This document shows, piece by piece, positions 33,243 through 46,659 of a DNA stretch of 64,000 nt. A program made the translations under genes and the position numbers. The notes beneath the pieces are model-generated. The model was not told the origin of the DNA and made no database searches. It saw only the letters and a program-made list of their open reading frames with translations. The stretch spans positions 23,508,607-23,572,606 of the forward strand of contig NC_026656.2 of assembly GCF_000004075.3 (NCBI RefSeq), in the 5' to 3' direction. Every line of letters begins with the position of its first letter. The stretch's first letter is position 1. Origin of the DNA: Cucumis sativus. Its lineage: Eukaryota; Streptophyta; Magnoliopsida; Cucurbitales; Cucurbitaceae.

Positions 33243-35315
33243 TATCCTTTAAAGAAACAGACGACCAGAGCTCACACGCATAGAGGAGATAGTTGCCGCC
33301 GGGGGTGTGTTCTTGAGCAATGGGGGAAGTTCCGGTGTGTAGTGTAAAGAAGTTGAACAGAACAAAACGGTGGTGGGCTGAACCCAAATAAAACCGGGAA
33401 TTTTTTACGAATATCACATTTTGGTTTTGAAACACCACACCTTCGTTAAAAGAAAAAAAATACTCCTAATTTTGTTTTCTTCGAGTGTCCATCTCGACCT
33501 ACATCGAGATGCTTCACAAATTTTTAAAAACTCCTCCAACTTAATCTTTTGGTCCATCTCCGTCGAGATTGTGCGTTTTTGTTTTTAAATTTTTGAATTA
33601 CTTTGAATGATCTCATAGTTTAGGGTTGAATTTTGAATTGTGTTATAGTGCTCTATGTGAAATATGAGTCATATGGAAAAGTTTGGTAGTTGGTTTTCTG
33701 TTGTAGTTGGATTTAAAACTATATTTGACGTTAATGCATGTCTTCGATAAATCTCAATAATTTCATCAATTCTGACCAATACAAATGAGGAATCTTGGTC
33801 GAGATCGATTGTTCTTAGGTTCGTTGAAGGAGTCATATCGTCCGAGATTGGACTGAGATATATGTAAAGTCTTTATCTCGTGGTATCTCAATGCAATATA
33901 ATTGTCTGAGTTCAATTGACAAGTCATATTGTTTTGGACGGAAATTGCCTTAAAATTTTCTTAAGTTTTAGGACAAGTTACTAATTGTGATTTGTTGCGT
34001 GTGTCATATCAAACACTAACCCAAATTTTCATCACTCCAAAATTGTTACAAAAGAGATTAATTAATAAAGTACTTATACACACAATTTCATATTTTTGGT
34101 AGCATGATAATTTGTTAATAATTAAACATAATGATAATCAATTATTTAATTAATACAACATTTTAGGGAGCAATATTAAAATTGGAGAACCAAAGGTAAA
34201 GAAACTAAAAACTCGAGGCAATCTCGAGCTGAAATGAGCAATGTTTGTCAATTTTTAGGCTTTCCTGCTACAATTTTGTTCGATATGAACCAAAATTATC
34301 AAATTTTTAGGCTTCCTCGTTACAATTTCGCTCGAGATGATTGAGATCCATAATTTTTTTTAAAAGATAAAAAAAGAATTAGTTAAGATTTGGTAAGGTT
34401 TGAATAAATTTTTTGAAAAGATAAAAAAATAAGATTTAGAAAGATTGAAAAATGGTAGAATCTGGAGCTAGTATCTACCAAGATGCAGTCGAAAAACAAA
34501 CAAAAAAAAAAAAGCAAAGCAATTGATAAGTTGGAAATTTTAATATTTTAGCAAAATTAGATCGAGAAAACCAGTTTTATAAGATTTTAAAAAATGTGCT
34601 ACTTTTGGAAAGTAAAACAAAAATTATAGTGGTTTGGCCAATTTTCTTATACCTTGCCTTTAGGGTTAGTTTGACCTTGTCTTTAACAATACCATACTCC
34701 ATAATTATTAACTATTTATATTTTTTCTTGTTAAAGTAAACTTTAGTATTTATTTAGTACTTATAGTTTGTAATTATTTGTTTAGAAGAAAAATAGTATT
34801 TATTTAGTATTTAATTTCCAAATTGTCCACGTGACTTTAAAAAATGTACTTTTAGTCTTTGAGGTTTCCATCGTATTGTCGTTTATTTGGAGCACTTTAT
34901 AGTTTACGAGGTCTTAAAATGTTTCTAAAGATCCCTAATCAAAATAGATTGTTAATTAACTGCAAAAGTAACGAGACAAATCTAATTAACATTTTTTATG
35001 ATTTTTTTTTATTTTTCTATGGGAAATCGTAATGTCTCACATCTGAGTTTAGAAATTTGTAAATTTGTGATACACTTTTTTATTTTGTAAATATGAGGAA
35101 AAAATCCAAGTCCAACGATAACATATAAAATATAGACTTGATGTATTGTTGCTGAAAAAAAAAAAGAATAATGATAAAATAGCAAATGGCAAAAGAATAG
35201 GAAGTAGTTGAGTCTTGTTGAGCAGTTCATGGAGAATAAGAAAATCATCTTTTTAGCTCCTTAAAAGGTGTGAATAATTTATGATCACATATTAATATTA
35301 TTATTACTCTCTTAA
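33243..35315. other. Upstream of ATXR2; no gene
   Basis: The first few hundred bases should contain the ATXR2 promoter and 5' UTR (minus strand). No clear TATA box is visible there. A short inverted repeat CATCTCGA/TCGAGATG occurs near 33490-33512, and CGAGAT motifs recur to about 34350. The remainder is AT-rich and featureless. Confidence 0.45.
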
Positions 35316-35561
35316 CCCTCACACTTTCCCTATAAAAATCCACTCTTCCCTCCCTTTTCAACAACAAAACCATTTCTCTCATATTCTCTCTTCACAAATA
35401 AAACAAAAACTTTTTTCTTTTTTGTATTTATTCCTTTATTATCGCACAATAAGTGTTCTTTATTGAGTGTTGGTATTTCGATAGATCCAAGTGTTGTTTC
35501 CACTGACTGATCTAGTGTTGTTTCCACTGACGTAGAAAGTTTTTTTATTCTGGGATGTCGG

Positions 35562-35825
35562 GGCTCGGGACTGTAACAACTAGGGGGCTCGGGGCAGTAA
35601 CAACTACTAGCACCTAGAGTATAGCCGCGAAAACGTCTTATAAAAGCGAGTTTTGCGGCTTGGGGCTGTAACAACTACTAGCACAACTACTCACACGGCT
35701 TGGGGCTGTAACAACTACTAGCACAACTACTCACACCTAGAGTATAGCTGTGAAACCGTCTCTTAGAGCCTGTAACAACTACTAGCACCTAGAGTATAGC
35801 CGTGAAAACGTCTTATAAAAGCGTG
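35562..35825 (+). repeat. Tandem repeat with TGTAACAACTACTAGCAC units
   Basis: GGGGCTGTAACAACTACTAGCAC or close variants occur five to six times. Most are linked to CTAGAGTATAGC and CGTGAAAACGTCTTATAAAAGCG (35621-35648 and 35797-35824 are near-identical ends). The 5' flank has a duplicated GTTGTTTCCACTGA (35494-35533). Confidence 0.8.
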
Positions 35826-36235
35826 ATACACATGATAAACATATTTATATACATAAATATTTCAAAATGGTAAAATATTAAAGGTTTTAAAGTTAATGAC
35901 AATTAAGTAACTATGCATAATGACATTTAATAAAGCAATGTAATATTTTTTAAATAAATTGATCATTATCAACTTTAGTGTCAAAAAGTGTTAAAAGATG
36001 TGAAACACTTTTTAATTGTTTTTGGGAGAGCACAATGCACACACGAAGGAAAAAAATTGCAACCATTTGAACGAAGTAAAAAAATTAAGTTATTGTCGTG
36101 GGTATTTCTAATTGAGTTTTGATGTAGGAGTTCGTTCAATAGTGGGTATTCATTATCACCTACATTGGTCTTACAGAGAAGGAGTTTTTTCGGTGAGGGA
36201 GGTTCTATTCGAGTGAGTTGTCCTGGGTTGTGTAA
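35826..36235. other. Intergenic, nothing recognised
   Basis: AT-rich; one 90-codon minus-strand open frame (35981-36253) has no recognisable motif. Confidence 0.5.
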
Positions 36236-36440
36236 ATCAAATGTATATCTCATGTATATCTATCACATGTATCAAGTGTATAACAAATGTTTAATAAGTG
36301 TATCAAATGCCTATTAAAAGGGAATCAAGTGTACATTATCAATGCATCAAGTCTATCAATGTGGATATTGGTAGTGTATATTAATAGTTAAACAAAGTTG
36401 ATCAAGTACATTATTATAAAGGTTGAGTTAGTGTATCAAA
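36236..36440 (+). repeat. Second GTATCAAGTGTAT minisatellite cluster
   Basis: Repeated (G/T)TATCAA(G/A)TGTAT variants, with the same theme as 8590-8995 although the copies are more diverged. Both are on the same strand. Confidence 0.6.
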
Positions 36441-36789
36441 TCGATTGGGCTTGGGGTTGTAAGAATAACCCGACAACCCGAACTACCTAACGCGTATGAT
36501 AAGGGTTGAGTTGGGAGTTGTGTTAGTTTAACATGTGGGTTGGATTGAGTTCAAAATTTTGGATTTTTTGGATTGGGTTGCGTTGAACCGAATTTTTCAA
36601 CCTCCAACCTGAGACCCAACCCAATTCGAATTAATGATATATATATATATATATATAAGGTTTCTTCAAAAGTATAACAAAGCAGCAAAATATTTGCCTA
36701 TAGAACAATTTTGAAGACGGAAAAAGTTCATAGATCAATTTCGAAAACGGAAAAAACTCATAGATCCATAATGGAAAATACAAATACAA

Positions 36790-37190
36790 AAATACGCACA
36801 TAATAGGTACACAATCTTGTACCACGTTTATATTTTTTCCCACAATCGTTTAGATTTGACTACCTAAATCTAAAAGATTTTTTTAAAGATTTTTGTTACT
36901 CGTTTGGCTAAATATGCGCATAATAGGTACACAATCTTGTACCACGTTTATATTTTTTCACACAATCGTTTAGATTTGACTACCCAAATCTAAAAGATTT
37001 TTTTAAAGATTTTTGTTACTCGTTTGGCTAAATACGCGCATAATAGGTACACAATCTTGTACCACGTTTATATTTTTTCACACAATCGTTTAGATTTGAC
37101 TACCCAAATCTAAAAGTTTTTGTTACTCGTTTGGCTGACTACCCAAATCTAAATGATTTTTTTTAAAGGTTTTTGTTACTCGTTTGGCTA
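36790..37190 (+). repeat. 120 bp satellite-like tandem array
   Basis: Copies at 36790-36909 and 36910-37029 are full length and nearly identical by eye. The third (37030-37134) has lost about 15 bases, and a partial fourth runs to about 37190. Each unit carries TTTAGATTTG...CAAATCTAAA, an inverted repeat with a short spacer. A (TA)n run lies just before, at about 36631-36656. Confidence 0.93.
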
Positions 37191-37205
37191 TTTTTGGTAC
37201 ACATC

Positions 37206-37232
37206 GTTTAGATTTGGGTGTCAAATCTAAAC
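37206..37232. repeat. Perfect 11 bp inverted repeat next to the 120 bp array
   Basis: GTTTAGATTTG (37206-37216) and CAAATCTAAAC (37222-37232) surround the loop GGTGT. It is a perfected version of the hairpin in each 120 bp unit, so it may be the seed or the end of the array. Confidence 0.85.
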
Positions 37233-37564
37233 TATGATTCAATATCCCAAATTTTTTTTCAAGATTTTTATATTTGGTACACGATCTTGAACAATCAAAT
37301 AACAGTTTGAAAAAAAAATAGATCATACACGATCTTTAACTTAACAGTTTGACATTAAAAAAATTGCAAAAGAAGAGAAAAATATGATGAAAAGAAAAAG
37401 AAAAATTGCAAGAAGATGGAAAGGAAGGGAAAAAGTAGAATATTTAAACAAAATAGCTCGCTTCATGAGAATTTTTATTTTGGTACACATATTATAAATA
37501 TTTTGGTGTTTTGTTATATTTAAAAAATGTTCCTTATATATATTTATATTTATATTATGCAAGA

Positions 37565-38165
37565 ATTTTCAAAAAGAGTTTTTACAAAATATTTACATTT
37601 TATAGCAAATTCTATAACCGATAGTTATTGATATGCTATAGTGATAAAAAAACTATCGTAAATAGAATCCAAAATTTTGCTATAACTTGTAAATATTTTA
37701 ACTTTTTTTGCTATTTTTTTAAAAATGTCCCTATATTATATAATTCTTCTACCCAAGATTGAACTATGGTAAAAGAAATGAAAAATATACGGACATTTTT
37801 CAAAAGCCAAAAAAAACAAAAAATTCCATATGAGGCTTTGATAGTTAACTTCTTTAAATAGGTCTGTTTGTGCCTACATTCTTTCAATCAAATACTGCAT
37901 ATTTATTTAACAAAATAAAAGGAAATAATCAAATGATAATTATTTTAAATTATAAAACTGATATAAAATATTTATATACATACCAAAATGTCAAACTTAT
38001 ATACAGATGTGAACTAAGCTCATGTTGACAACATATTACTATCATTTATCACTAATAGATAGACATCGACAGTAGCCTTTTTGGATCCATTACTACATAT
38101 TACTAGACAATGCACAATTTGTTATATTTGTAAATACTTTAATTTATTTTGCTATATTAGAAAAT
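37565..38165. repeat. MITE-like CTATC/GATAG fragments
   Basis: Two pieces, 37565-37730 and 38040-38165, combine 'tagcaaattctat', 'ccgatag', 'ttgctata..ttgtaaatattt' and similar words. They resemble the element at 14632-14840 but lack clean ends. Confidence 0.5.
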
Positions 38166-38169
38166 ATCT

Positions 38170-39727
38170 ATTCTTATTTAAAAGTAAATATATTTAAGAT
38201 CTTAAATCATCATAAACAAGCATTTTTTTCCTTATCCATGCAGTTTATTTTAAAAAAGATATTGTAATACAACTTGTGGGCAGAGATTTGAACCGAGACC
38301 TTTTGTCCTCGGATATATACAGGTATTAGTTGAGCTGACCTCATGTTGACAAATTAAAAGGTACAAAATACCCTTGTTGATTTACGACATTACACATGAA
38401 TTTTTTGTTTGGAGGTGGGAGATTATCTATTTTACTATGTTCGTGAATTGCAAGTTTGCAAGAAAAATCATTTTTGTCATTCTTAAAATTATTTTACTTT
38501 CAAGTTTTGATATATACCAAATGTTGAAATTGGTTTTTGAGAAAATCCATTGCAGCTAAATCTCATATCCTAAAACTACTACTTCAATCTTGGTCGCAAC
38601 TCCATTCGAGGTTGACTTCCTTTTCAAATCATGATGCTACATCCTACCTATGGAGGCATTTGTGGGAAAGCAAGGTTGTTCCAAGAGCGAGGGTTCGTGA
38701 TGGGAAAATCATGAAGAAAGTTATGCTTACCATGAAAAAAGTATCCCAAAAGGAGATTTGATATTCACTCTCTTTTATTGTTAATTGGAGGAGATTTGAG
38801 GAGTCTTTCAGTTCCAACCATACCATATGATCTAGTAAGTGTTCATTCTCTTTAGATTTTTTTTTTTCGTCCCTCATTCCTTACTGGTTTACCAATCTTT
38901 TAAGGCTTGAAATGCATCAAAATACTTTTAAGAGTTGACTAAGATTCTTTGGAGATCATCAAAATCTTTTATAAGCCTTCGAAGATTGCTCAATCCTTAA
39001 CAAAGATTGAGTAGATTTATCTAAGTCAAAAGTTAATCTACCTTTGTGGCCTAGCTGCCTAACTTCCCTACGCTCTCTTCAGTAGTTTCTCTTCCCTCGA
39101 CAAAAGGGATTGAAGAATTGTTTTTTTTTCTTCAAGTGATTGGTTACAAATCAAGATGTCCTCTATTTTCTCTAAGAACTTCCCTTCGTATCTAGTTTGT
39201 TCTTAATTTATTTTATTCTATAAAAATAATTACTACTCAACCACGGAGATCTTATCCCATCAGGCTTAATTTTCATGCAAACTGAAAAGTATGCACATAG
39301 AGTTCATTCATTGATTCAGGCTCCTTCGAGATTTAGTCCAACAAAAGTGACCAAAAACTAGTTTAGTAGGAGAATGGAAGTAGAGGCCCAAATGGCATTT
39401 GTCATGGCTGATGTGATGATCTAATAAATATATATATATATATAAGTTACATACATCAGCTAAATTAGGAGCTTTTAATGGGGCATGAAGTGACTACGTC
39501 AAAGATAACACAAGATCAACACGAAAAAAGATCTTTCAGAAAAAAGAAAAGAAAAAAAGAAAACATGGTACATCTACCTTTTCTAACACCAGCAATGGCG
39601 GCCTAGTGCAAACTGAGCTTGCTTAGTTCCCAAAGAGAACCATTGCACTTACAACCAACAAAGCCCAAATAAAATGAGAAAAAAATATATATTTGAAAAT
39701 TCATTCCATTCTTGAACTGGTTTCAAG
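38170..39727. other. 3' flank of PEX22; no gene
   Basis: Contains short open frames near 38537-38877. One reads LWRHLWESKVVPRARV, which is faintly like the zinc-binding tail of LINE reverse transcriptases, too short to call. A (TA)n run lies at about 39427-39444. Confidence 0.4.
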
Positions 39728-42700
39728 TTAAATGTTTCCAAAGAACTGTTCCAAGGATGGAGAGCTGAAAATGTTAGAAGCTGACCGTTCGTGTCGGATT
39801 GGAGCTACATGAAGTTGATATTTGATGAACCTCTGATGATGGTTGTAGAAAAGGTGTCAGTAATCATCATGTATTTATAGCTGTTACAGAACAAACTTGC
39901 TAAGATGATGGGTTGATTAACTTACAGCTAACTGGGTGATGATTTCAGGATTGGAATCTATATGCCAATCGGGTTCCAGTTGACGCACAAAAGATGTTCG
40001 CCCATTCTCTGTACTACAGAAGAGAACCTACAAATAATCCTCAGTTAATTACAAGAAAAGCATGTTGCCATAAATATTAAATGGCTGTCCCTATTATTTT
40101 TTCTCTAGGCCAACACCAAACAATTGATAAGATGATTTGCTTTCAATCAAAGCTTGTGCAATTATCATGTCAGCAATCTTTCAGAGAAGTTCCATTTAAG
40201 AGAGCCAGAGATGCCATAAGCTATCGTTTGTTACATGTTGAAGCAATCCCAGATTTAATGTTGAAGTACCTTGTCCTTCACCAGACCACCGGATGTGAAA
40301 ACTCCTGCATCTTCGAGTGCTGAAAGAACTTTTTTCTGCACGAACAATTTACAGTGTCTATTATTAGAAAGACAAATAGCACATTGCATGTGATATCAGG
40401 AAGAAGGAAAGGAAGAAGAAAAGTCTTAATATATTGTATCTGGCACCTATCAGTTTTCTTGTAGAATTTTTTCTCCTTAGGAACAGTTTCGTAACCGGCC
40501 CTATATTGTTTTGATTCTTTTGACCATGTTAGGTGCTTTTTGCATTATTTTAACATTTCATTGCTGAGTTCAAGCACCATCCTTACTTAAATTCATTGCT
40601 AGGTTCGAGCATTTTCATGGTATTAGGACGTCTATGAGGTTTGATCTTGAATATTCTTTCTTGGTTTTCATTGAATTTATTCATCAATTCATGATTTTTT
40701 TTAGGTTTAGTTTTGATGAAGTATTAATTACACCACAAGATCAAGTTTAGGGTTTGTTTGGAAGACATTGTAAATTTAAGCTTTAAATAGACAAAATGGA
40801 GGATTAAAGAACAGGGTCCAAACTTCCCAAGGAAACATTCACATGCAAGCCCTGACACTGCAACCAAAGGATAAAGTACTCGGTTTTTTAAAACATGGTT
40901 GCGCACTTTGGCCACTTTGATAGATTTCCAACCTCGGAGGGAACAAAATAATCTGACCCCCTAATCGTGTGACATCATATACATATTCTTATAGGAAACT
41001 AAACAAGAGTGGGGATAGATTTTAGCTTCAAGTTCCCCCCATTAAAATGAGACACTATTGTCTTTAGAACTAATACCAAATCACACATCACCAATCATAA
41101 GTTAAAATTTATCAAGATACTAAGTAGAACAGTAAACAAAAAAATAATCCATAAAGCATTGCACTCACTTCGCTCTCATCATCCAGCACCGTTTCCATAA
41201 GATAAAGATCACAATATTTCGTAATCTCCAACAGTACTTCCAATACTGAGGACCTCACAGTGGCTTGTTTCTGATGCAAAAAAATAAAAGTAAACTAAAT
41301 CAGATATTCCCCAACGCAGTAGTTTGAAACACAAAATTTGGTCAGAGGAACAATCAATATACCTGCAGATCCTCTGGACTGTATTCCTCTAGAATTATTC
41401 CAAGTAAACGACATGTAACCTAAGCATAACACATTTTCAGTACCAAAACCTGGACTCTGTCTTTACAAATATTACTTACCTCATACGATGTTGTATATTG
41501 ATATTTCGTCCAAGTATATAATGGTTACCTTTCTTCCTTCACTCAATTTTTGCCTCACAATCTGACCCAGAGTTGGCTACAAGGAAAAGGTAAGAGTAGA
41601 AAATCTTAAAAGTGTGTCATGCGAATGGAATAAAATTGAAAATACAGGACAAGATGTATGCAGTAATTTGAGCTCTGACCTTGACTGGCTGGAAGAATTC
41701 ATCAACAACATTGTGTGCTCTTAAATCCTCTGAAGGTGAACAAACTCCAGAAGGTATCGATTGTTCATTTGTATTTAATCCAGCATTAGAAGCAGAACTA
41801 CTTGGTGCAGGCATTTGCCTTTTTGGTTGTTGTCTCTGATGTCCATTAGAGGATCTCAACAGTCTCCATGTGAAAATTATTGCAACAGCAAATCCAGCAA
41901 TAGCCCCAACAGATCGTGAATCCTGATAAAATTCCAAAGACTTAGTTAGACTCCACAATACTCTTTTCCCCTTGTATGTTGATTGGTAACATAGGAAAAA
42001 CAAAATAATGTACTACTTCTACCAAACAAACTAGAAAGCATCAGCGCAAAAAGTATTCAAGTTACTTAAACCAAAAAAGAAAGTGAATTGAACTATTGAA
42101 TTTTATTTACATTTAAACCAAACTAGGCCAAAAAGGCACAAAAACTGAAGCAATTTTCAAACACCAAGAATGAAACAAACGAGACCACCAAAACGATTGA
42201 TTTGACTCAATTTATTTTTTCTTTGGGTATTTATGAACATCCAAATGAAGAAAGAAAATAATGAACCTGAACATCTAGCTTCCTGAAACAGAGCTTGCTA
42301 TCTCAAATTCAATACCTAAAAGATCCAAAGACTAGTTTTTGTTTTGTTTTTTTTTTTTTTCTATTTCTTTCTCTACAAAACGATTCAACACTTCCTCCCT
42401 GACCATATCTTTGTAGGAGAACGATTTGTGAGTAACAATTGAAAGAACTGTCAATTGGCATGGACCTACATATGATAATTGAACACAACATACCATCTTC
42501 GAAGCATAAGTACTGAAGAATAAAAGCAATAGTAATCACTTCGGTATCACATATAACAGCTTGCAGGGTATAAAAGTATCACAGAGGTGACAGGTCCAAT
42601 TCAAGGGGGGGAAAACCTTTACTCATCATTTGGCAGCGCGTTGAATTATTGACAACAATAATGAAAATCAAGCAACAGAAACTATTAACCATTCTAATTG

Positions 42701-43047
42701 AAGCGCAGAATTTAAAAAGAAAAATAGCCCACGCCTGAAAACAAAGGGTTCAGCAAAAAAAAAAAGAAAAAGAAAAGAACAGAAAACGCAACAAAAGAAA
42801 GAGACAAGAAGGAATAGGGTTATCAAAATCTAAGGAATATCCAGCAGTTGAAAAACAGGAGCAGCAAAAAACCTAAAGCCGGTCAGATCTATCGAAAAAG
42901 GAAGAGAAGAAGGAAAAAGACAGGGATAGAGATGAGGACCAGATTCTGGAGAGAGATCGGGAAGAAATTGGACATCTTGAGAGTGAGATAAGCCCCAAAG
43001 CGCTTGATCAGCTGAAGTAGGTCGTCTTTGGAGGAAGCATCGGCCAT
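39728..43047 (-). CDS. PEX22: Peroxisome biogenesis protein 22
   Basis: Eight exons, high to low: 43047-42940, 41922-41680, 41576-41529, 41419-41363, 41270-41169, 40335-40270, 40027-39926, 39832-39728; 831 nt, 276 aa, all phase 0. PEX22 is a peroxisome-membrane protein that anchors the ubiquitin-conjugating enzyme PEX4, which is needed to recycle the receptor PEX5. The N-terminus MADASSKDDLLQLIKRF leads to a single membrane segment at about 41-55 (VGAIAGFAVAIIFTW). A Ser/Pro/Gln-rich linker follows (about 59-110), then the cytosolic PEX4-binding domain beginning PTLGQIVRQKLSEGRKV. Length is close to the Arabidopsis protein (283 aa as I recall). The end, NIFSSPSLEQFFGNI, is conserved in plants. 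The exon 1 donor (CTG|GTCCTC) is weak but is fixed by the family alignment. The ORF looks intact. Confidence 0.92.
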
Positions 43048-43460
43048 GGGAGAAGTTGAAGAGAGCTGGGGTATTATAGGTTTTTATGATGAGAAAATGA
43101 TAAATAATATATAGGGGTGGTCAAAGTTGGTTGGGGAGTAGAAGAAAATGGAAGAAGAGGAGAAGGAAAGGAGAGATGGCGTCAATGGAGTATTTGAAAC
43201 AAAAGAGTTTGAGAATCAATGGAAGTGAAGAAAGAATTAAAATTTTAATGGATGAATTATATAGTTTAGTTGGTATTGGTTTGCGTATATTTTTCCCCGT
43301 CGCCCGGCGGGGGAAGAAAGAGGACGTGGTGAACCCGGCAACGGCGACTCCACCATCGATTTCTCTACTATATATAATATATATATGGGCTTTCAGATAT
43401 TGGGCTTCCTACAATTTCTCCAATATCGTGATTTTGATCATTTGAAAATTCCATTTTTTT
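43048..43460. other. PEX22 upstream region with an unrecognised + strand open frame
   Basis: An open frame at 43131-43445 starts MGSRRKWKKRRRKGEM and includes MASMEYLKQKSL. It could be the first exon of a divergent gene or a remnant, but no downstream exon or family match is seen. The PEX22 promoter must share this space. A GC-rich patch (43295-43355) stands out in an AT-rich background. Confidence 0.35.
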
Positions 43461-45760
43461 AAATTATTATTTTTGGCAAAATGCAGTATTTTATAAAATA
43501 AAAATATATCCACGTTTATGAAATATATTAAACGCTGTTGACATGAACACTTTTTGTTTTCAAAATTTTTACATGTAAATATTTGGATGTTTTCTTATAT
43601 TTGTTAAAAAACATTTTTTTTTAATTTCAAAATAACCTTATTATTACTTCACACTAACTTTAATTCGTTGAATCTTAATAATTTGAAAATTAAAAAAATT
43701 AATTTATTATTTAAATTTAAACTTTTAACTAATAGTCAATCTTTCTTCATCCCCTCGCTATACAATTGTTATCATAACTTCAATTTGATTGAATTGCATG
43801 TCCCTTTAAATACATCATTCTATCAACTTGTTTATCTAATTCAATCTAAACTTTTTTTCTCTTTCGATTATTTAATTTATCGACTTACATTGTATCGTGT
43901 TGGTTGCAGTAATCCTAATGTTTATTTTTCAATCAACTTGTTTATCTAATTCAATTTAAACTTTTTTTTTCTTTCAAATATTTACTTTATCGACTTACAT
44001 TGTATCGTGATAATTGTAACAATCCTAATGTTATTTCTATTATTGTCAAAGAAAAAATATGCGTTTTAGTTGTTTTCCTTTCTTTCTGATTTCTCATATG
44101 ATGATGTTTTTGTTGTGTTGTCAACTATGTTTCATCTTGTTCATCAAATCCAATATAATTTAAAGGTATGTACAAATTCAATACCTCGTTGAGCTTGAAT
44201 TTTTTTTTTTCACTTTCAAATAGAGTTTTTCCTTTAGAATATTTATGAATTTTATTTGGCAAGTACTTATTAAATTTGTCTTATGTTGATTATATATATA
44301 CTTGAAAATTTATTTACTTATATATTTGCAATAATAGTTACACTGTAATTATCGAACCATAATATTTCTGTGTGTAATTTTAGGACCAATAATATTTCTC
44401 GATGTTTAGCTTTGCGTAATTTTAAGTAACAGTGGTTGTTTAAATAAAAACTATTACTTTATCAATCTTCTTTTTTTCATGCCTTTTTTGTTTCAATGAT
44501 AAAAAATATCTAATTTGTTTCACAAGGTTTCTTATTAAATTCAAATTAACTTATTCTAAAAATATAGCGTTGTGTATATATATATATAAATTAGTTCAAT
44601 TTCGTTAATTAATTCAATAATGGAAAGGAATTAAAATTTAAAAATAGTTGCATTAAATGTGTTTAGAAAGGTTTTTAAACAAAAAATATATTTAGTTGAC
44701 TCAATAACATTAATTAAATTATAATTTATTTAAATATTAGTTTGACGTCTATATACCAACTAACATGATCCCGGGAGTCTCACACGTGCATGATATTTTT
44801 ATAAAATAAAATACTCACATTTGTGAACGATAATTATTTCAATATCTATGCTCTTATGATTAGAAGACTTTGTAATTATTTCAATATCTATGCTCTTATG
44901 ATTAGAAGTTTCTCTAGTGTGATTAATTTGTGTTATGCACTTATAAGTCATGAACATATCCAACTCCTATCATAACATTTTACTAAAATCTCGGGATTTA
45001 ACCGTTTGGTTGAAGATTTTAACAACTCTACTTGTATTTTTTATTTCAAAATAATCATATTATTATTATTTATCGGCATTGAAATTTGAAATTTTAATAC
45101 ATTGCCAGTTTCTTCATTGGTTTGTTTTTTCTCATTCTCTTATGTATCATCTTCAATCTATTGTTTCTCGTTACCATGATCCTGCATTTGAAATAATTAA
45201 TTACCTTTTTTAAAAAAAATGGAATACCTTTTTTAACGGCTTAAGGTTTCAATTGTTTCAAATTTCTTAGTCCATTTTTCAGTCACCCCAGTAGCTCTCA
45301 ATCGATCATTGTGTCTTACATTCGTCATGGTCTTTTTCTCTTTTGTCTCTTTTAATTACAAAAAAAAAAAAAAATTACTATTATGTGGAAAATGATTTAC
45401 TATTATGTATATTGCATTTTGATTTTGATTTATACTATATCTTTATATTTTACATTATCTTAATTATTAGTTCTTTATTATTTTAAAGGTTTTTTTTTTC
45501 AAAAACAGAACAAATTGCAAAAATATTAAGAACAATTTTGGAAACTAAAAACATCCAGAAGTTCACAATGTGAAATAACAAAAACACTCCATAATTAATA
45601 GGGCACACACGCGCAAAAAGTTTGGTACATGATCAGTCAGATATTGGCACAAGATCATGTATTTTGTAGATAAAAAAAAAAAGTAACTAAATCACATATA
45701 ACATTTGCAAATGTTCCATAAAAAATTTATATTCCAACACAACAATTTGTCATTAATGAA
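43461..45760. other. AT-rich intergenic DNA with two local duplications
   Basis: Tandem duplication of about 110 bp: 43822-43931 and 43932 to about 44035, sharing ATCAACTTGTTTATCTAATT. A 36 bp segment is duplicated at 44831-44866 and 44873-44908. No gene seen. Confidence 0.7.
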
Positions 45761-45764
45761 TCTA

Positions 45765-46395
45765 GAATACGTCAAAAACGTGGTAGACCGGTAGGTTCCA
45801 AAAATAAAAATCATCGAAAAAGAAACCGAGTCAATAACTCGATTAAGGATATGGATGTCCTAGAATAAATCCAAAATTTAACTATGGACAAAAATATCTA
45901 AAAAAATAAAACAATTGAGGATAATAATGAATCATAAACTATGTCATGACAAGGAAAATATGGAGTTGAACTAATGTAGTTGTTGATAACATTTTTGCAT
46001 ATAATGTTGCTCTTTATATTATAAAAAAAATGAAGATCCTGAACCAAAATATATTGAAGAATAATGTCGACAGAGAAAATATTGATTTTTGTGGAAATTA
46101 GAAGCAATTGAGGCATAATTAAATTCACTTTTGAAACGTTAGGTTTTTGGATCAATAGTTTAAACACTGGAAGGTATCAAACCTGTGGGATATAAATGAG
46201 TATTTGTGAGAAAAAAATATAAAGATAATGAGATCACAAAATATAAAGCAAGATCAGTTGCACAAGATTTTTAACAAAGACTTGATATTGATTATGAGGA
46301 GACCTTATTATCCGGTGGTGAATGCAATCACATTAAGATTTTTAATTGGTCTGACTCTGTATGAAAACCTGGACATGCATCGTTTGTACTAACTA
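45765..46395 (+). mobile_element. Decayed Ty1/copia reverse-transcriptase fragment
   Basis: RQKRGRPVGSKNKNHRKRN (linker before RT) is followed by many frameshifts. RT blocks then appear: a KYKARLVAQGF-like segment, IDYEE.YYPVVNAITLRFLI and LDMH. The order and words match plant copia RT, and no frame is open throughout. Confidence 0.75.
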
Positions 46396-46659
46396 CAAAG
46401 CAGACCGCATCCGTAGTGTCCCTAAAATAAGATGTCCAACCTCATTCGTATACTATAGACTATTTAGGTTATATACTCAAATTTCATCTACGTTTATGTT
46501 TCTACATAAAGTTCAAGTTTACTCAAAATAGCCACGGGACCTTAATTTATTGTATTTAAGATTATAGTATTTAATTTCACTAATAATTTTTCAATAACGA
46601 CTTTATTAAATAAAATATGATTACAAACTACGAGTTTTATGACATAAATTCTAACAGTG

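Noticed and set aside
38537-38761. Possible LINE reverse-transcriptase tail (LWRHLWESKVVPR)
   Set aside because: The similarity is about a dozen residues and no zinc-binding pattern follows.
43131-43445. 104-codon + strand open frame upstream of PEX22
   Set aside because: No family recognised, no following exon; kept only as a note on the upstream region.
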